In this document: one piece after another, positions 8,222 to 15,215 of the stretch
How positions within the stretch are numbered: position 1 is the first letter of the stretch
How the letters are laid out: every line of letters begins with the position of its first letter
NCBI GenBank assembly: GCA_022510525.1
Contig: JAFLTH010000025.1
Span: 1 to 37,072 of the forward strand
Source: Lachnospiraceae bacterium
GTDB taxonomy: Bacteria > Bacillota > Clostridia > Lachnospirales > Lachnospiraceae
DNA: 37,072 nt
Direction of reading: 5' to 3'
Translations under genes and position numbers: made by a program
The notes under the pieces: generated by a model
Databases searched by the model: none
The model's input: only the letters and a program-made list of their open reading frames with translations
Told to the model about the DNA's origin: nothing

Positions 8222-9118
8222 GATATGATTATATATATTTAATCCTTTGGCTTGACCATACTTCGAAACAATATCCGTGTATATAACTTGTTTGGCATTA
8301 TTATCATTATGATGTTTTGTAACAAGTGAAGCAACATAAGATATTATATCGTTTTTAAAACCTGCCGTACTTAATATTTTTTGGATTTCACTGTTAAGTT
8401 GGGAATTAGTATTGGTTTTATTAGTATCAGTGTTAGTGATCGAATACTTGCTTATTATAGGCTTAACAATTTTGTATAAATCGAGATAGTCAGTATAGTT
8501 CTCTCTGAGTTCATTATGTACATTACTGGCAAATGTGTCGTTGCCGTAATGTGTCAGAACAATGGATGTTACTTTATTTGTAACCGATTGGGTATATCCT
8601 GCTTTACGGATTGCTTGTTGTACTTTGTTGTTCAATTGTGTTTTCATTTCCGGGTCAATCTTAACTTTATTGTTTTTAGCGGAAGTATCGGTTTTATCGC
8701 TTGCAATAACCGTCTCTGATGTATTTTTATTATTATCAGCAATATTTTCTTCAGCATTAATTGAATCTTTACGCTTTATGTTTAAAATATTATGAGTTTT
8801 CCAAAAGGAAATAATATTGTCATAATCAGTATCTTTGCTGATTATTATATACTCACATTTATTGTTATTATTTGTACCAATCAGGTAACCGAGATAGGAA
8901 ACAAGGTGCATATCCAATGATTGATTACCGGCCGGGATTTCGTGCGAAGATAAATCGACGGAATTAAAGTCGTTTAGTTTTCCGATACTGATTTTGGACG
9001 CATTTTTTGTTGAAAAAATAAGTACATGGTCATGGCTCCCTAATTTTTCTGAACCGGTTAATCCATCTTCATTAACATTTTCATAATCAATTAAATAGTA
9101 TGTTTCAACGAAAGCCAT
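8207..9118 (-). CDS. PIN-like (NYN/PIN7-type) protein with two C-terminal helical repeats
   Basis: 303 residues, start preceded by GGAGG. Residues 1-115 resemble the PIN-like fold: YYLIDYENVNEDGL places an Asp and a DYEN motif at the first strand, and YIIISKDTDYD gives the second acidic cluster, as in metal-dependent ribonucleases of the NYN/PIN7 group. A polar linker (about 118-155) is followed by two similar modules of roughly 65 residues, one starting LNNKVQQAIRKAGYTQ and one LNSEIQKILSTAGFKN. Each has A-G-(F/Y), a hydrophobic helix and K(Y) near the end, suggesting a duplicated helical domain I do not recognise. The gene is AT-rich. Its ribosome binding site lies inside the end of the HEAT-repeat gene, 3 bases upstream, so the two are tightly coupled. 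RNase function is inferred from the fold. Confidence 0.72.
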   Translation of the reverse strand: MAFVETYYLIDYENVNEDGLTGSEKLGSHDHVLIFSTKNASKISIGKLNDFNSVDLSSHEIPAGNQSLDMHLVSYLGYLIGTNNNNKCEYIIISKDTDYDNIISFWKTHNILNIKRKDSINAEENIADNNKNTSETVIASDKTDTSAKNNKVKIDPEMKTQLNNKVQQAIRKAGYTQSVTNKVTSIVLTHYGNDTFASNVHNELRENYTDYLDLYKIVKPIISKYSITNTDTNKTNTNSQLNSEIQKILSTAGFKNDIISYVASLVTKHHNDNNAKQVIYTDIVSKYGQAKGLNIYNHIKKNI

Positions 9119-9121
9119 TGT

Positions 9122-9748
9122 TTAACCTCCTAAATGTATAAATTTGCTTGCAAGTTTATAAACATGCATGGTCTTTTTGGATGATAAGTCCCAGGTATTT
9201 AATTCATCTGCTACTAATTGCGGAAATTTTTTACTTATATCCCTAATGCAGTTTCCTGCGGATTTCCTGACATATTCACTCTCATCTTCTTTGTGGCTTG
9301 CTAATAATTCAATAGCAATCTGAGGATGTTCTCTAAAATATGGGCGGCTTGTCCATACGCGTAAGCCTTCGGAGGCTGCCCGGCGAACATTAGCAATATC
9401 GTCAGCAAACCACGCTCTTATTGTCGGTAATGCGTTTTCGTAACCGATTTTAGCACAATAGTTATCAAATGACATAGCCAGAGACTCCTGTACTTTCCAG
9501 CTTTCATGCCGACTTACCGTATCGTGTAGGAAATCAAGGCAATCAGGATATTCATCAGCAATGTATCCTGCAAGAAATACGCCGACTTCCTGAATTTGGA
9601 AATTGTTTGACTGCCATAAAACAGGGTACATCTCATAACATTCTTTTGCAGTATGTTCTTTGTAGTATTTTTTTGATTCCGTTTTTACTATTTTTAAGCT
9701 ATCTTTATCAGGTATGAGATCTTCCAGGTAACGTACATAATCATTCAT
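9122..9748 (-). CDS. HEAT-repeat protein of the AlkC/AlkD DNA alkylation repair superfamily
   Basis: 208 residues, close to AlkD length. It is helical throughout with HEAT-like pairs, including NFQIQEVGVFLAGYIADEYP, WKVQESLAMSFDNYC, NVRRAASEGLRVWTSRPYF and SEYVRKSAGNCIRDISKKFP. The last segment strongly recalls the AlkC/AlkD signature (VR-S-N-DI-K--P). AlkD-type enzymes excise alkylated bases using aromatic residues and an Asp in the concave face; Trp and Asp residues are present here, but I cannot map them with certainty. It may be a glycosylase or a HEAT-repeat binding partner of the PIN-like protein downstream, with which it forms an operon (3-base gap). The start has GGAGAG upstream. Confidence 0.75.
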   Translation of the reverse strand: MNDYVRYLEDLIPDKDSLKIVKTESKKYYKEHTAKECYEMYPVLWQSNNFQIQEVGVFLAGYIADEYPDCLDFLHDTVSRHESWKVQESLAMSFDNYCAKIGYENALPTIRAWFADDIANVRRAASEGLRVWTSRPYFREHPQIAIELLASHKEDESEYVRKSAGNCIRDISKKFPQLVADELNTWDLSSKKTMHVYKLASKFIHLGG

Positions 9749-9897
9749 TTTTATCTCTCCGAATCTGCTTTATTGAAAGTAGGTAGTTATATAAGTACTA
9801 ATTTTTATCATGATAATAGTATAACATACAGTCTGCAAATTGACTTCTATATTTTACATAGAAAAGATTGAGTTTTTGTGATAATATATAAGTTAGC

Positions 9898-9923
9898 ATA
9901 GGGGCAGGTAATACTGTCCCTAT
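9898..9923 (+). promoter_or_regulatory. Hairpin in the msrC upstream region
   Basis: ATAGGGGCAG pairs with CTGTCCCTAT (one G-T pair) around the 6-base loop GTAATA, ending 25 bases before the msrC ATG. No T-run follows, so it is not an intrinsic terminator. It could be an operator or leader structure. The rest of the 200-base divergent gap (9749-9948) shows several AT-rich promoter-like boxes, none convincing. Confidence 0.4.
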
Positions 9924-9948
9924 ACATTTCTGATTAGAGAGGTGCAAT

Positions 9949-10425
9949 ATGAGTTATATTGAAGTAAATTATCCGACTGATAAGAAAGAATTTTATGAAA
10001 TGTTAAAAGAACAGTTGCAATTGTATATTGGGGAAGAAACGAATCAAACAGCAATACTTGCCAATGTCTCTTCGGTAATTGCGCAGGCATTTCCGGAGGC
10101 TAACTGGGTAGGATTTTATCTGGTTGACGGTGAAGAATTGGTGCTGGGTCCGTTTCAGGGGAAACCGGCGGTTAGCAGGATAGGTTATGGATGCGGAGTA
10201 TGTGGGACTGCATTGAAAGAAAAACATTCTCAGGTGGTGGAAGAGGTTTCCTGTTTTCCGGGTCACATTGCCTGCGACTGCAATACCCATGCGGAGATTG
10301 TGATTCCGCTATTAGACAAGGAGAATGGAAATATTTGGGGTGTTCTTGATATGGACAGTGTGATTCCGGGATATTTTACGGAAGAGGATAGGATTGGATT
10401 GGAGCAGGCGGTTGAGTTACTTTAG
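9949..10425 (+). CDS. msrC: GAF-domain free methionine-(R)-sulfoxide reductase (fRMsr)
   Basis: 158 residues, a single GAF domain of fRMsr length. It reduces free Met-R-sulfoxide, a repair and antioxidant function in the cytosol. Family motifs are LGPFQGKPA, GVCGTA (Cys85) and FPGHIACD (Cys109). The 24-residue spacing matches the Cys94/Cys118 pair of the E. coli enzyme. The position of E. coli Cys84 (10 residues before Cys85) is Val75 here, while extra cysteines occur at 82, 102 and 111, so the recycling route may differ. The start has AGAGAGG. It is transcribed alone, divergent from the HEAT/PIN pair and convergent with the MATE gene, with a 13-base gap. Confidence 0.92.
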   Translation: MSYIEVNYPTDKKEFYEMLKEQLQLYIGEETNQTAILANVSSVIAQAFPEANWVGFYLVDGEELVLGPFQGKPAVSRIGYGCGVCGTALKEKHSQVVEEVSCFPGHIACDCNTHAEIVIPLLDKENGNIWGVLDMDSVIPGYFTEEDRIGLEQAVELL

Positions 10426-10438
10426 GGGAATTATTATA

Positions 10439-11833
10439 TTACCCCACAATATTCTGTATCCAAACCCCTTTCTTCACCAGTACAAACCCAATCACACATT
10501 TGATCATATCCCCAAACTGCACCATCGTATAAATCACAAGAACCGGCAGTGCGGTAAATCGGCTTAAAGTAAACGCAATAGTGACATTTACACACCAGAT
10601 AAACACGCTGTCAAACAGAAAAGTAATGACAGTCTTGCCGCCCGAACGAAGTGTAAAATACGCTGCATTTAAGAACGCATTCTGCGGCATAAATATAGCG
10701 GTTATAATTATAAAATGCTTAGCTAGCTGTCTGGCTTCATCATTGGTATTATAAAGCAGAGGAAAATAAGGCGACAAAAGCAGCATAATAACCGCAAGGC
10801 CGCTGCAGAGAGCTACTGAAAACGCAATCAGTTTATTTGCGGTATCCTTTGCCTCTTCCATTTTTCCGGCTCCCAGAAGCTGCCCTACTATAATTGCCAC
10901 CGCGCTGCCCAGTGATACAAACGAAATACTGAACAAATTATTGATGGTATTGGAAATATTGAGTCCGGCCACAACATTCAGGCCGCGCACGGAATAGCAT
11001 TGTGATAGCATCGCCATACCTGATGCCCACAAGGTCTCATTTATTAATAAAGGAGTTCCTTTTATCACTATCTTTTTAGTGAGATACATAGGTATTTTCA
11101 AAGTGCTGTACAATTTGTCCACAAAAGGATTCTGCTCTTTGTGGTTATGTGACCAGATGACAATAATTAAGACTTCGACATATCGTGAAAGTGCAGTCGC
11201 AATAGCGGCACCCCGTACCCCAAGTACCGGAAATCCGAATTTTCCGTATATAAGTAAATAATTAAATAGCAGGTTGACTAAGACTGATATTATACCTGCC
11301 TTCATCGGAAGCACGGTTTCCCGGCATTCGCGTAAGGTACTTGAATAAACCTGCGCCAGCATAAATGCCGGAAGGCCCGTAAGCATGATCAGCATATACT
11401 GTCTGCCATACATAAGTGTTGAAATAGCTTGTGCGCTTTGAGGGTCTCCCTCCAGATACATTCTGATCAAAGACGATCCGGATATAATAAAAAGAGCAAT
11501 AGTAGCGACTGTAATTATTAATGACAGCCATAACTTAAAGCGGAAAGTATTGCGTATGCCTTCCGTATCTTTTTGCCCATAATACTGTGCCGTAAAAATT
11601 CCTGCACCGGATACGCCTCCGAATATGCAGAGGTTGTATACAAAAATCAGTTGATTAACAATAGCGGCCCCGGACATTTGTTCCGTGCCGATGCGCCCTA
11701 TCATAATATTATCAAGAAGCCCTACGAAATTTGTTATTCCGTTCTGGAGCATAATCGGTATTGCTACAGCAAGCACCATATTATAAAACTGTTTATCACC
11801 AATAAATTTACTTTTTTTCATAACATCGTTCAC
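10439..11833 (-). CDS. MATE family efflux transporter
   Basis: 464 residues with about 12 membrane helices in two homologous halves, the normal MATE size. The N-terminal half has VLAVAIPIMLQNGITNFVGLLDNIMIGRIGTEQMSGAAI, the typical first two helices. The middle has VRGAAIATALSRYVEVLI and the second half SLGSAVAIIVGQLLGAGKMEEAKD. Such proteins export cationic drugs, dyes or metabolites using a Na+ or H+ gradient; the substrate cannot be told. It looks like the VmrA/NorM-like branch common in Clostridia. The start is preceded by AGGGAAA. Its stop is 13 bases from the end of msrC on the other strand. Confidence 0.93.
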   Translation of the reverse strand: MNDVMKKSKFIGDKQFYNMVLAVAIPIMLQNGITNFVGLLDNIMIGRIGTEQMSGAAIVNQLIFVYNLCIFGGVSGAGIFTAQYYGQKDTEGIRNTFRFKLWLSLIITVATIALFIISGSSLIRMYLEGDPQSAQAISTLMYGRQYMLIMLTGLPAFMLAQVYSSTLRECRETVLPMKAGIISVLVNLLFNYLLIYGKFGFPVLGVRGAAIATALSRYVEVLIIVIWSHNHKEQNPFVDKLYSTLKIPMYLTKKIVIKGTPLLINETLWASGMAMLSQCYSVRGLNVVAGLNISNTINNLFSISFVSLGSAVAIIVGQLLGAGKMEEAKDTANKLIAFSVALCSGLAVIMLLLSPYFPLLYNTNDEARQLAKHFIIITAIFMPQNAFLNAAYFTLRSGGKTVITFLFDSVFIWCVNVTIAFTLSRFTALPVLVIYTMVQFGDMIKCVIGFVLVKKGVWIQNIVG

Positions 11834-11936
11834 GTTTCCCTATGTACTGTTTATTCTGCATTCTATCCTCTTTTGTAGTTTATGTCAATGCTCTCATAAA
11901 CTGCGAAATCCGCATTACAAAATATGGAAAAAATAA

Positions 11937-11966
11937 TTGACCGTCACTTAAATAGTATGGTATTGT
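11937..11966 (+). promoter_or_regulatory. Candidate promoter for the SCP2-to-ligase gene cluster
   Basis: TTGACC (11937-11942) and TATTGT (11961-11966) are 18 bases apart, 49 bases before the chosen ATG at 12015. The -35 is good and the -10 moderate. It is the only reasonable box pair seen in the gap between the MATE and SCP2 genes. Confidence 0.4.
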
Positions 11967-12014
11967 TATTCTTAGGAGAATCGTTAATTTATGAGGAAAA
12001 TGAGGAGGGTAATT

Positions 12015-12458
12015 ATGACATACGAAGAAATGTTTAATGAGATTAAAGGTAAATTTATGGGAGCTGATGTTAGTGATATTCATGAGCATCTGGCTTTTCA
12101 GTTTAATATCGAGGATGCGGAAGCCGGCGGTATTTTTTACGTTGAGGTAAAAGATGGTGAGCTCCATGTTGAGCCATATGAATACTATGACAGAGATGCG
12201 ATTTTTATCTGCGCACCCGATGTGCTTATGAAAATTGCGGATGGAGAAAAAGATCCGATTGCGGCTTTTACGGAACAGAAACTCAGAGTTGAGGGAAATA
12301 TTGATAAAGCGCTTCGTTTAAAAGAAATCATCGAATCAAAACGGGGAGCAATGAAAGAAAAAAGCGTTGCAAAAAAAGCAGCGGACAAGGTGGTAAAGAA
12401 AGTAGCTAAGACTGTGGTAAAAAAGGCTGCTGAGAAAGAAAGTAAAAAGAGTAAATAG
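12015..12458 (+). CDS. SCP2 sterol-binding-domain protein with Lys/Ala-rich tail
   Basis: 147 residues from the ATG at 12015, chosen because GAGGAGGG is 5 bases upstream; an in-frame ATG at 11991 is poorly placed. Residues 1-105 form an SCP2-like fold (YEEMFNEIKGKF, FQFNIEDAEAGGIFYVEVKDG, CAPDVLMKIADGEKDPIAAF, LRVEGNIDKALRLKEII), a hydrophobic cavity that carries lipids or acyl chains. The last 35 residues are almost only Lys, Ala, Val and Glu (VAKKAADKVVKKVAK), like histone H1 tails, and may bind nucleic acid, acidic membrane or the carrier protein. It is the first gene of a close-packed set leading to an acyl/peptidyl assembly line, so a lipid-delivery role is tempting but inferred. Confidence 0.85.
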   Translation: MTYEEMFNEIKGKFMGADVSDIHEHLAFQFNIEDAEAGGIFYVEVKDGELHVEPYEYYDRDAIFICAPDVLMKIADGEKDPIAAFTEQKLRVEGNIDKALRLKEIIESKRGAMKEKSVAKKAADKVVKKVAKTVVKKAAEKESKKSK

Positions 12459-12476
12459 AAAATGGGGGAAATACCA

Positions 12477-13430
12477 ATGAAGGCAAAGAAGGTATTCAAG
12501 AGACTTGCTGCGGCAGTAGGTATTGTAGCGGCAGCAGGAATAGGGGAAACGGTGTATTTTTATAACCGGACTATGAAACGTGGACATGCCGATACGGAGC
12601 GGACCACGAAAATGTCAGGCACTGACTGGGAACAGTATTTTCCGATTATGGAAGAAAGAAAAGAATATGTTATGGCGCAGGAACACAGTGATGTATATAT
12701 TACGTCTTATGATGGATTGAAGCTACATGCAACATATTTTCCTGCTGTTAAAAAAGGCTCAAACAAACTTGTTATCTGTTTTCACGGGTATACCGGAGAA
12801 GGCCTCAGCAATCATATAGCAATAGCCGATTATTTTCTAAAACGTGGTTATGCCATGCTTTTGCCGGATGCCAGGGCGCATGGTGAAAGCGAGGGAGAGT
12901 ACATAGGTTTTGGCTGTCTGGACAGGCAGGATGCCCTTGGCTGGATTGACTGGGCGGTAGAGGAATGCGGAGAGGATGTTAAGATAATGCTCTATGGAAC
13001 ATCCATGGGAGGCGCCACCGTACTTATGGCGAGCGGTTTAGAGCTGCCTGACAATGTAAAAGGTATTGTATCTGACTGCGGCTTTACTTCCCCCAAGGAG
13101 GTATTTACTCATGTGTTGAATGACATGTATCATCTGCCGGCATTTCCTGCAATACCGGGAGCGGATTTGATTAACAAAAGACTGGCAGGATATGGAATGG
13201 ATGAGTGCAACGCCAAAATTGAAGTGCAAAATGCAAAGGTTCCTATACTTTTTATACACGGTTCAGCGGATAATTTTGTACCCTGCAGTATGTGTCAGGA
13301 ACTCTATGACAACTGCGCTTCACCCAAACATATACTTATAGTCGAGGGGGCAGCGCACGCGGAAAGTTACTATAAGGACATGGAAGCATACGAAAAAGCA
13401 TTGACAGAATTTGCAGAAGAAATAATGTGA
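12477..13430 (+). CDS. Membrane-anchored alpha/beta hydrolase (BAAT/YqkD-like)
   Basis: 317 residues from the ATG at 12477; GGGGGAA lies 5-10 bases upstream, whereas the in-frame ATG at 12462 has no such site. A basic head and a hydrophobic stretch (about residues 8-27) form a signal anchor, with the catalytic part outside. The alpha/beta-hydrolase core has the oxyanion segment FHGYTGEG, the nucleophile elbow YGTSMGGATVL (Ser of GTSMGG), the acid in FIHGSADNFVP and the His in EGAAHAESY. Substrates are unknown; relatives cleave esters or acyl groups. It sits 18 bases after the SCP2 gene and 16 before the condensation enzyme, so it may process or release the product of that pathway. Confidence 0.88.
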   Translation: MKAKKVFKRLAAAVGIVAAAGIGETVYFYNRTMKRGHADTERTTKMSGTDWEQYFPIMEERKEYVMAQEHSDVYITSYDGLKLHATYFPAVKKGSNKLVICFHGYTGEGLSNHIAIADYFLKRGYAMLLPDARAHGESEGEYIGFGCLDRQDALGWIDWAVEECGEDVKIMLYGTSMGGATVLMASGLELPDNVKGIVSDCGFTSPKEVFTHVLNDMYHLPAFPAIPGADLINKRLAGYGMDECNAKIEVQNAKVPILFIHGSADNFVPCSMCQELYDNCASPKHILIVEGAAHAESYYKDMEAYEKALTEFAEEIM

Positions 13431-13446
13431 AAGGAAGAAATGCAAT

Positions 13447-14850
13447 ATGAAAACAAGAAACGGCTATAAGACCTATCCATTGACAGTGGGACAGAGCTTT
13501 CATAACTACTATATGGCGTTCTCTCCGGGAAAAGAAATACTTAACGTAGGGACCACTCTGACAATCGAGTTTGAACTGGATATTGATGAACTTCGCAAGG
13601 CCATCTATAAGGCATATGAGCGTTGTGAATCCATGCGTGCAAGACTTGCGTATGATAAGAAAGAGGACAAATGGTATCAGTACATTGTTGAAAAGGAAGA
13701 ACGCGAGATTGAATTCGTTGATTTCACAGGGAAGTCCATGGAGGAGGCAGATGCCGTTATGACCTTATGGACCAGACGACCTTTTGACAAAGAAGATGAG
13801 CCGATGAACAGGATTACCATCATTAAACTGCCTGATGGTTATGAGGGAATGTTTATTGTGGGCGACCACAGATTTCTTGATGCACAGTCCCTTATTGCTT
13901 TTATGAAAGATGTAATAGAACTGTATTGTAATGCCAAGTTTGAAGGCATTCCATATCCGGCTGAAATGCGCTCCTATATTGAGCAGCTTGAGAAAGATCT
14001 GGCATATGAAGACGGCGGCAAAGCACAGGCAAGAGACAGGGAGTATTTCCACAAGCTTATTGAGGAGTCGGAGCCTATATATAACGGTATAAACGGTCCT
14101 GAGAGACTGGAGCAAATGAGGGCTTTAACAGGTAATCCCAATTTGAGGGCAGCTCCTACGGCTACGGCTCATTTTGAGGCGGCCATAGATATCTTCCATC
14201 TTGAAGAAGAGTCTACGATGAGACTTATGGAATTTTGCGAAGAACATCATGTTTCATTGCAGTGTCTGTTATTGATGGGAATACGTACTTATTTGCAGAA
14301 GTTCAACAATAACGATGATGTGTCTATTATGGTTGCTTATGCCCGCAGGGCTACACTTCTTGAGAAAAAATCGGGTGGTACGCGTATACACAGCTTCCCG
14401 TTCAGAACAATTATTCCTAGGGATAAGACTTTTCTGGAGGGTATCTTTGAAATCAGGGACAGACAGAATGAAGTATTTCGTTATGTAAACTTCAATCCGG
14501 TAGAGTATCTTGATTATAGAGGACAATATTATAAATGCCCGCCCGGTATGGGATATGAGACAGTATCACTCACATATCAGCCTGCTTCACTTAGAAATAA
14601 AGGACTGACAGATTTAGGTGATATTCAATATAAGACCAAGAGATACGGCAACGGTTACTACTCGGATGGAATGTATCTTACAGTTATGCATAGACCCGAG
14701 GACAACGGACTGGATTTCAGTTTTGAACACCAGATAATGATGTATAGCAGAAAGCAGCTCGAATATTTCTATTATTACATTTGCAAGATTATGTTCGCGG
14801 GAATAGAAAACCCGGATTTAACAATCGAAGAAATTATTAGGTCAGTATAG
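13447..14850 (+). CDS. Stand-alone condensation-domain enzyme (NRPS-like)
   Basis: 467 residues, the size of one NRPS condensation domain of the CoA-dependent acyltransferase superfamily. The N-terminus (YPLTVGQSFHNYYMAFSP) matches the C1 region, where substrates enter. The active-site motif HHxxxDG is read as GDHRFLDA at residues 139-146: the second His (His141) and the Asp (Asp145) are kept, while the first His is Asp140 and the Gly is Ala. Later parts include SLQCLLLMGIRTYLQKF and IMVAYARRATL, corresponding to the second half of the fold. The next two genes supply a carrier protein and an AMP-ligase. It probably joins a carrier-bound acyl or aminoacyl group to an amine or alcohol; substrates are not readable. 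The start has AAAGGAAG. Confidence 0.83.
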   Translation: MKTRNGYKTYPLTVGQSFHNYYMAFSPGKEILNVGTTLTIEFELDIDELRKAIYKAYERCESMRARLAYDKKEDKWYQYIVEKEEREIEFVDFTGKSMEEADAVMTLWTRRPFDKEDEPMNRITIIKLPDGYEGMFIVGDHRFLDAQSLIAFMKDVIELYCNAKFEGIPYPAEMRSYIEQLEKDLAYEDGGKAQARDREYFHKLIEESEPIYNGINGPERLEQMRALTGNPNLRAAPTATAHFEAAIDIFHLEEESTMRLMEFCEEHHVSLQCLLLMGIRTYLQKFNNNDDVSIMVAYARRATLLEKKSGGTRIHSFPFRTIIPRDKTFLEGIFEIRDRQNEVFRYVNFNPVEYLDYRGQYYKCPPGMGYETVSLTYQPASLRNKGLTDLGDIQYKTKRYGNGYYSDGMYLTVMHRPEDNGLDFSFEHQIMMYSRKQLEYFYYYICKIMFAGIENPDLTIEEIIRSV

Positions 14851-14893
14851 TTTGAGGTTGATATTAGTTTTTGTTAAAGAAAGGATGGAAAAT

Positions 14894-15118
14894 ATGTACG
14901 AAAAACTGGTAGATATTATAGTTAATTACGTAGAGGTAAAAAAGGAAGATATAAAGCCTGAATCGCGTTTTATGGAAGACTTGGGTTTCACATCTTTTGA
15001 CTTTATGAGTATGCTTGGTGAAATCGAAGATGCACTTGATGTTGAAATCGATCAGGAGCAGGCTGCTGATATCCGCACTGTACAGGAGGCGGCAGACTAT
15101 CTTTCCAAGCTTGTGTAG
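14894..15118 (+). CDS. Acyl/peptidyl carrier protein
   Basis: 74 residues from the ATG at 14894, chosen because AAAGAAAGG is 9 bases upstream and the resulting length is that of a typical carrier protein. An ATG at 14885 and one at 14852 are less likely. The phosphopantetheine site is Ser34 in DLGFTSFDFMSM, with the usual four-helix pattern around it (VEVKKEDIKPESRF before, EIEDALDVEIDQEQAADI after). It is acidic like other carriers. The TSF in place of the common DSL shows it is not the housekeeping fatty acid ACP. It lies between the condensation enzyme and the AMP-ligase and should shuttle the activated substrate between them. Confidence 0.92.
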   Translation: MYEKLVDIIVNYVEVKKEDIKPESRFMEDLGFTSFDFMSMLGEIEDALDVEIDQEQAADIRTVQEAADYLSKLV

Positions 15119-15215
15119 TTATAAGGATTGTCAGACAAAGTTATTTTAATGATACCTAAATATTGGATGTAGATTGTATATAGTAGCGTGGTATAGCACG
15201 CAGATAGGAGTAAGC

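Noticed and set aside
9840-9896. Promoter boxes (TTGACT, TTGAGT) in front of msrC
   Set aside because: Neither has a -10 box at 16-18 bases; the AT-rich surroundings make isolated matches uninformative.
10425-10445. GGGG...CCCC hairpin between msrC and the MATE gene as terminator
   Set aside because: Only four G-C pairs hold, the interior has mismatches and no T-run follows on either strand.
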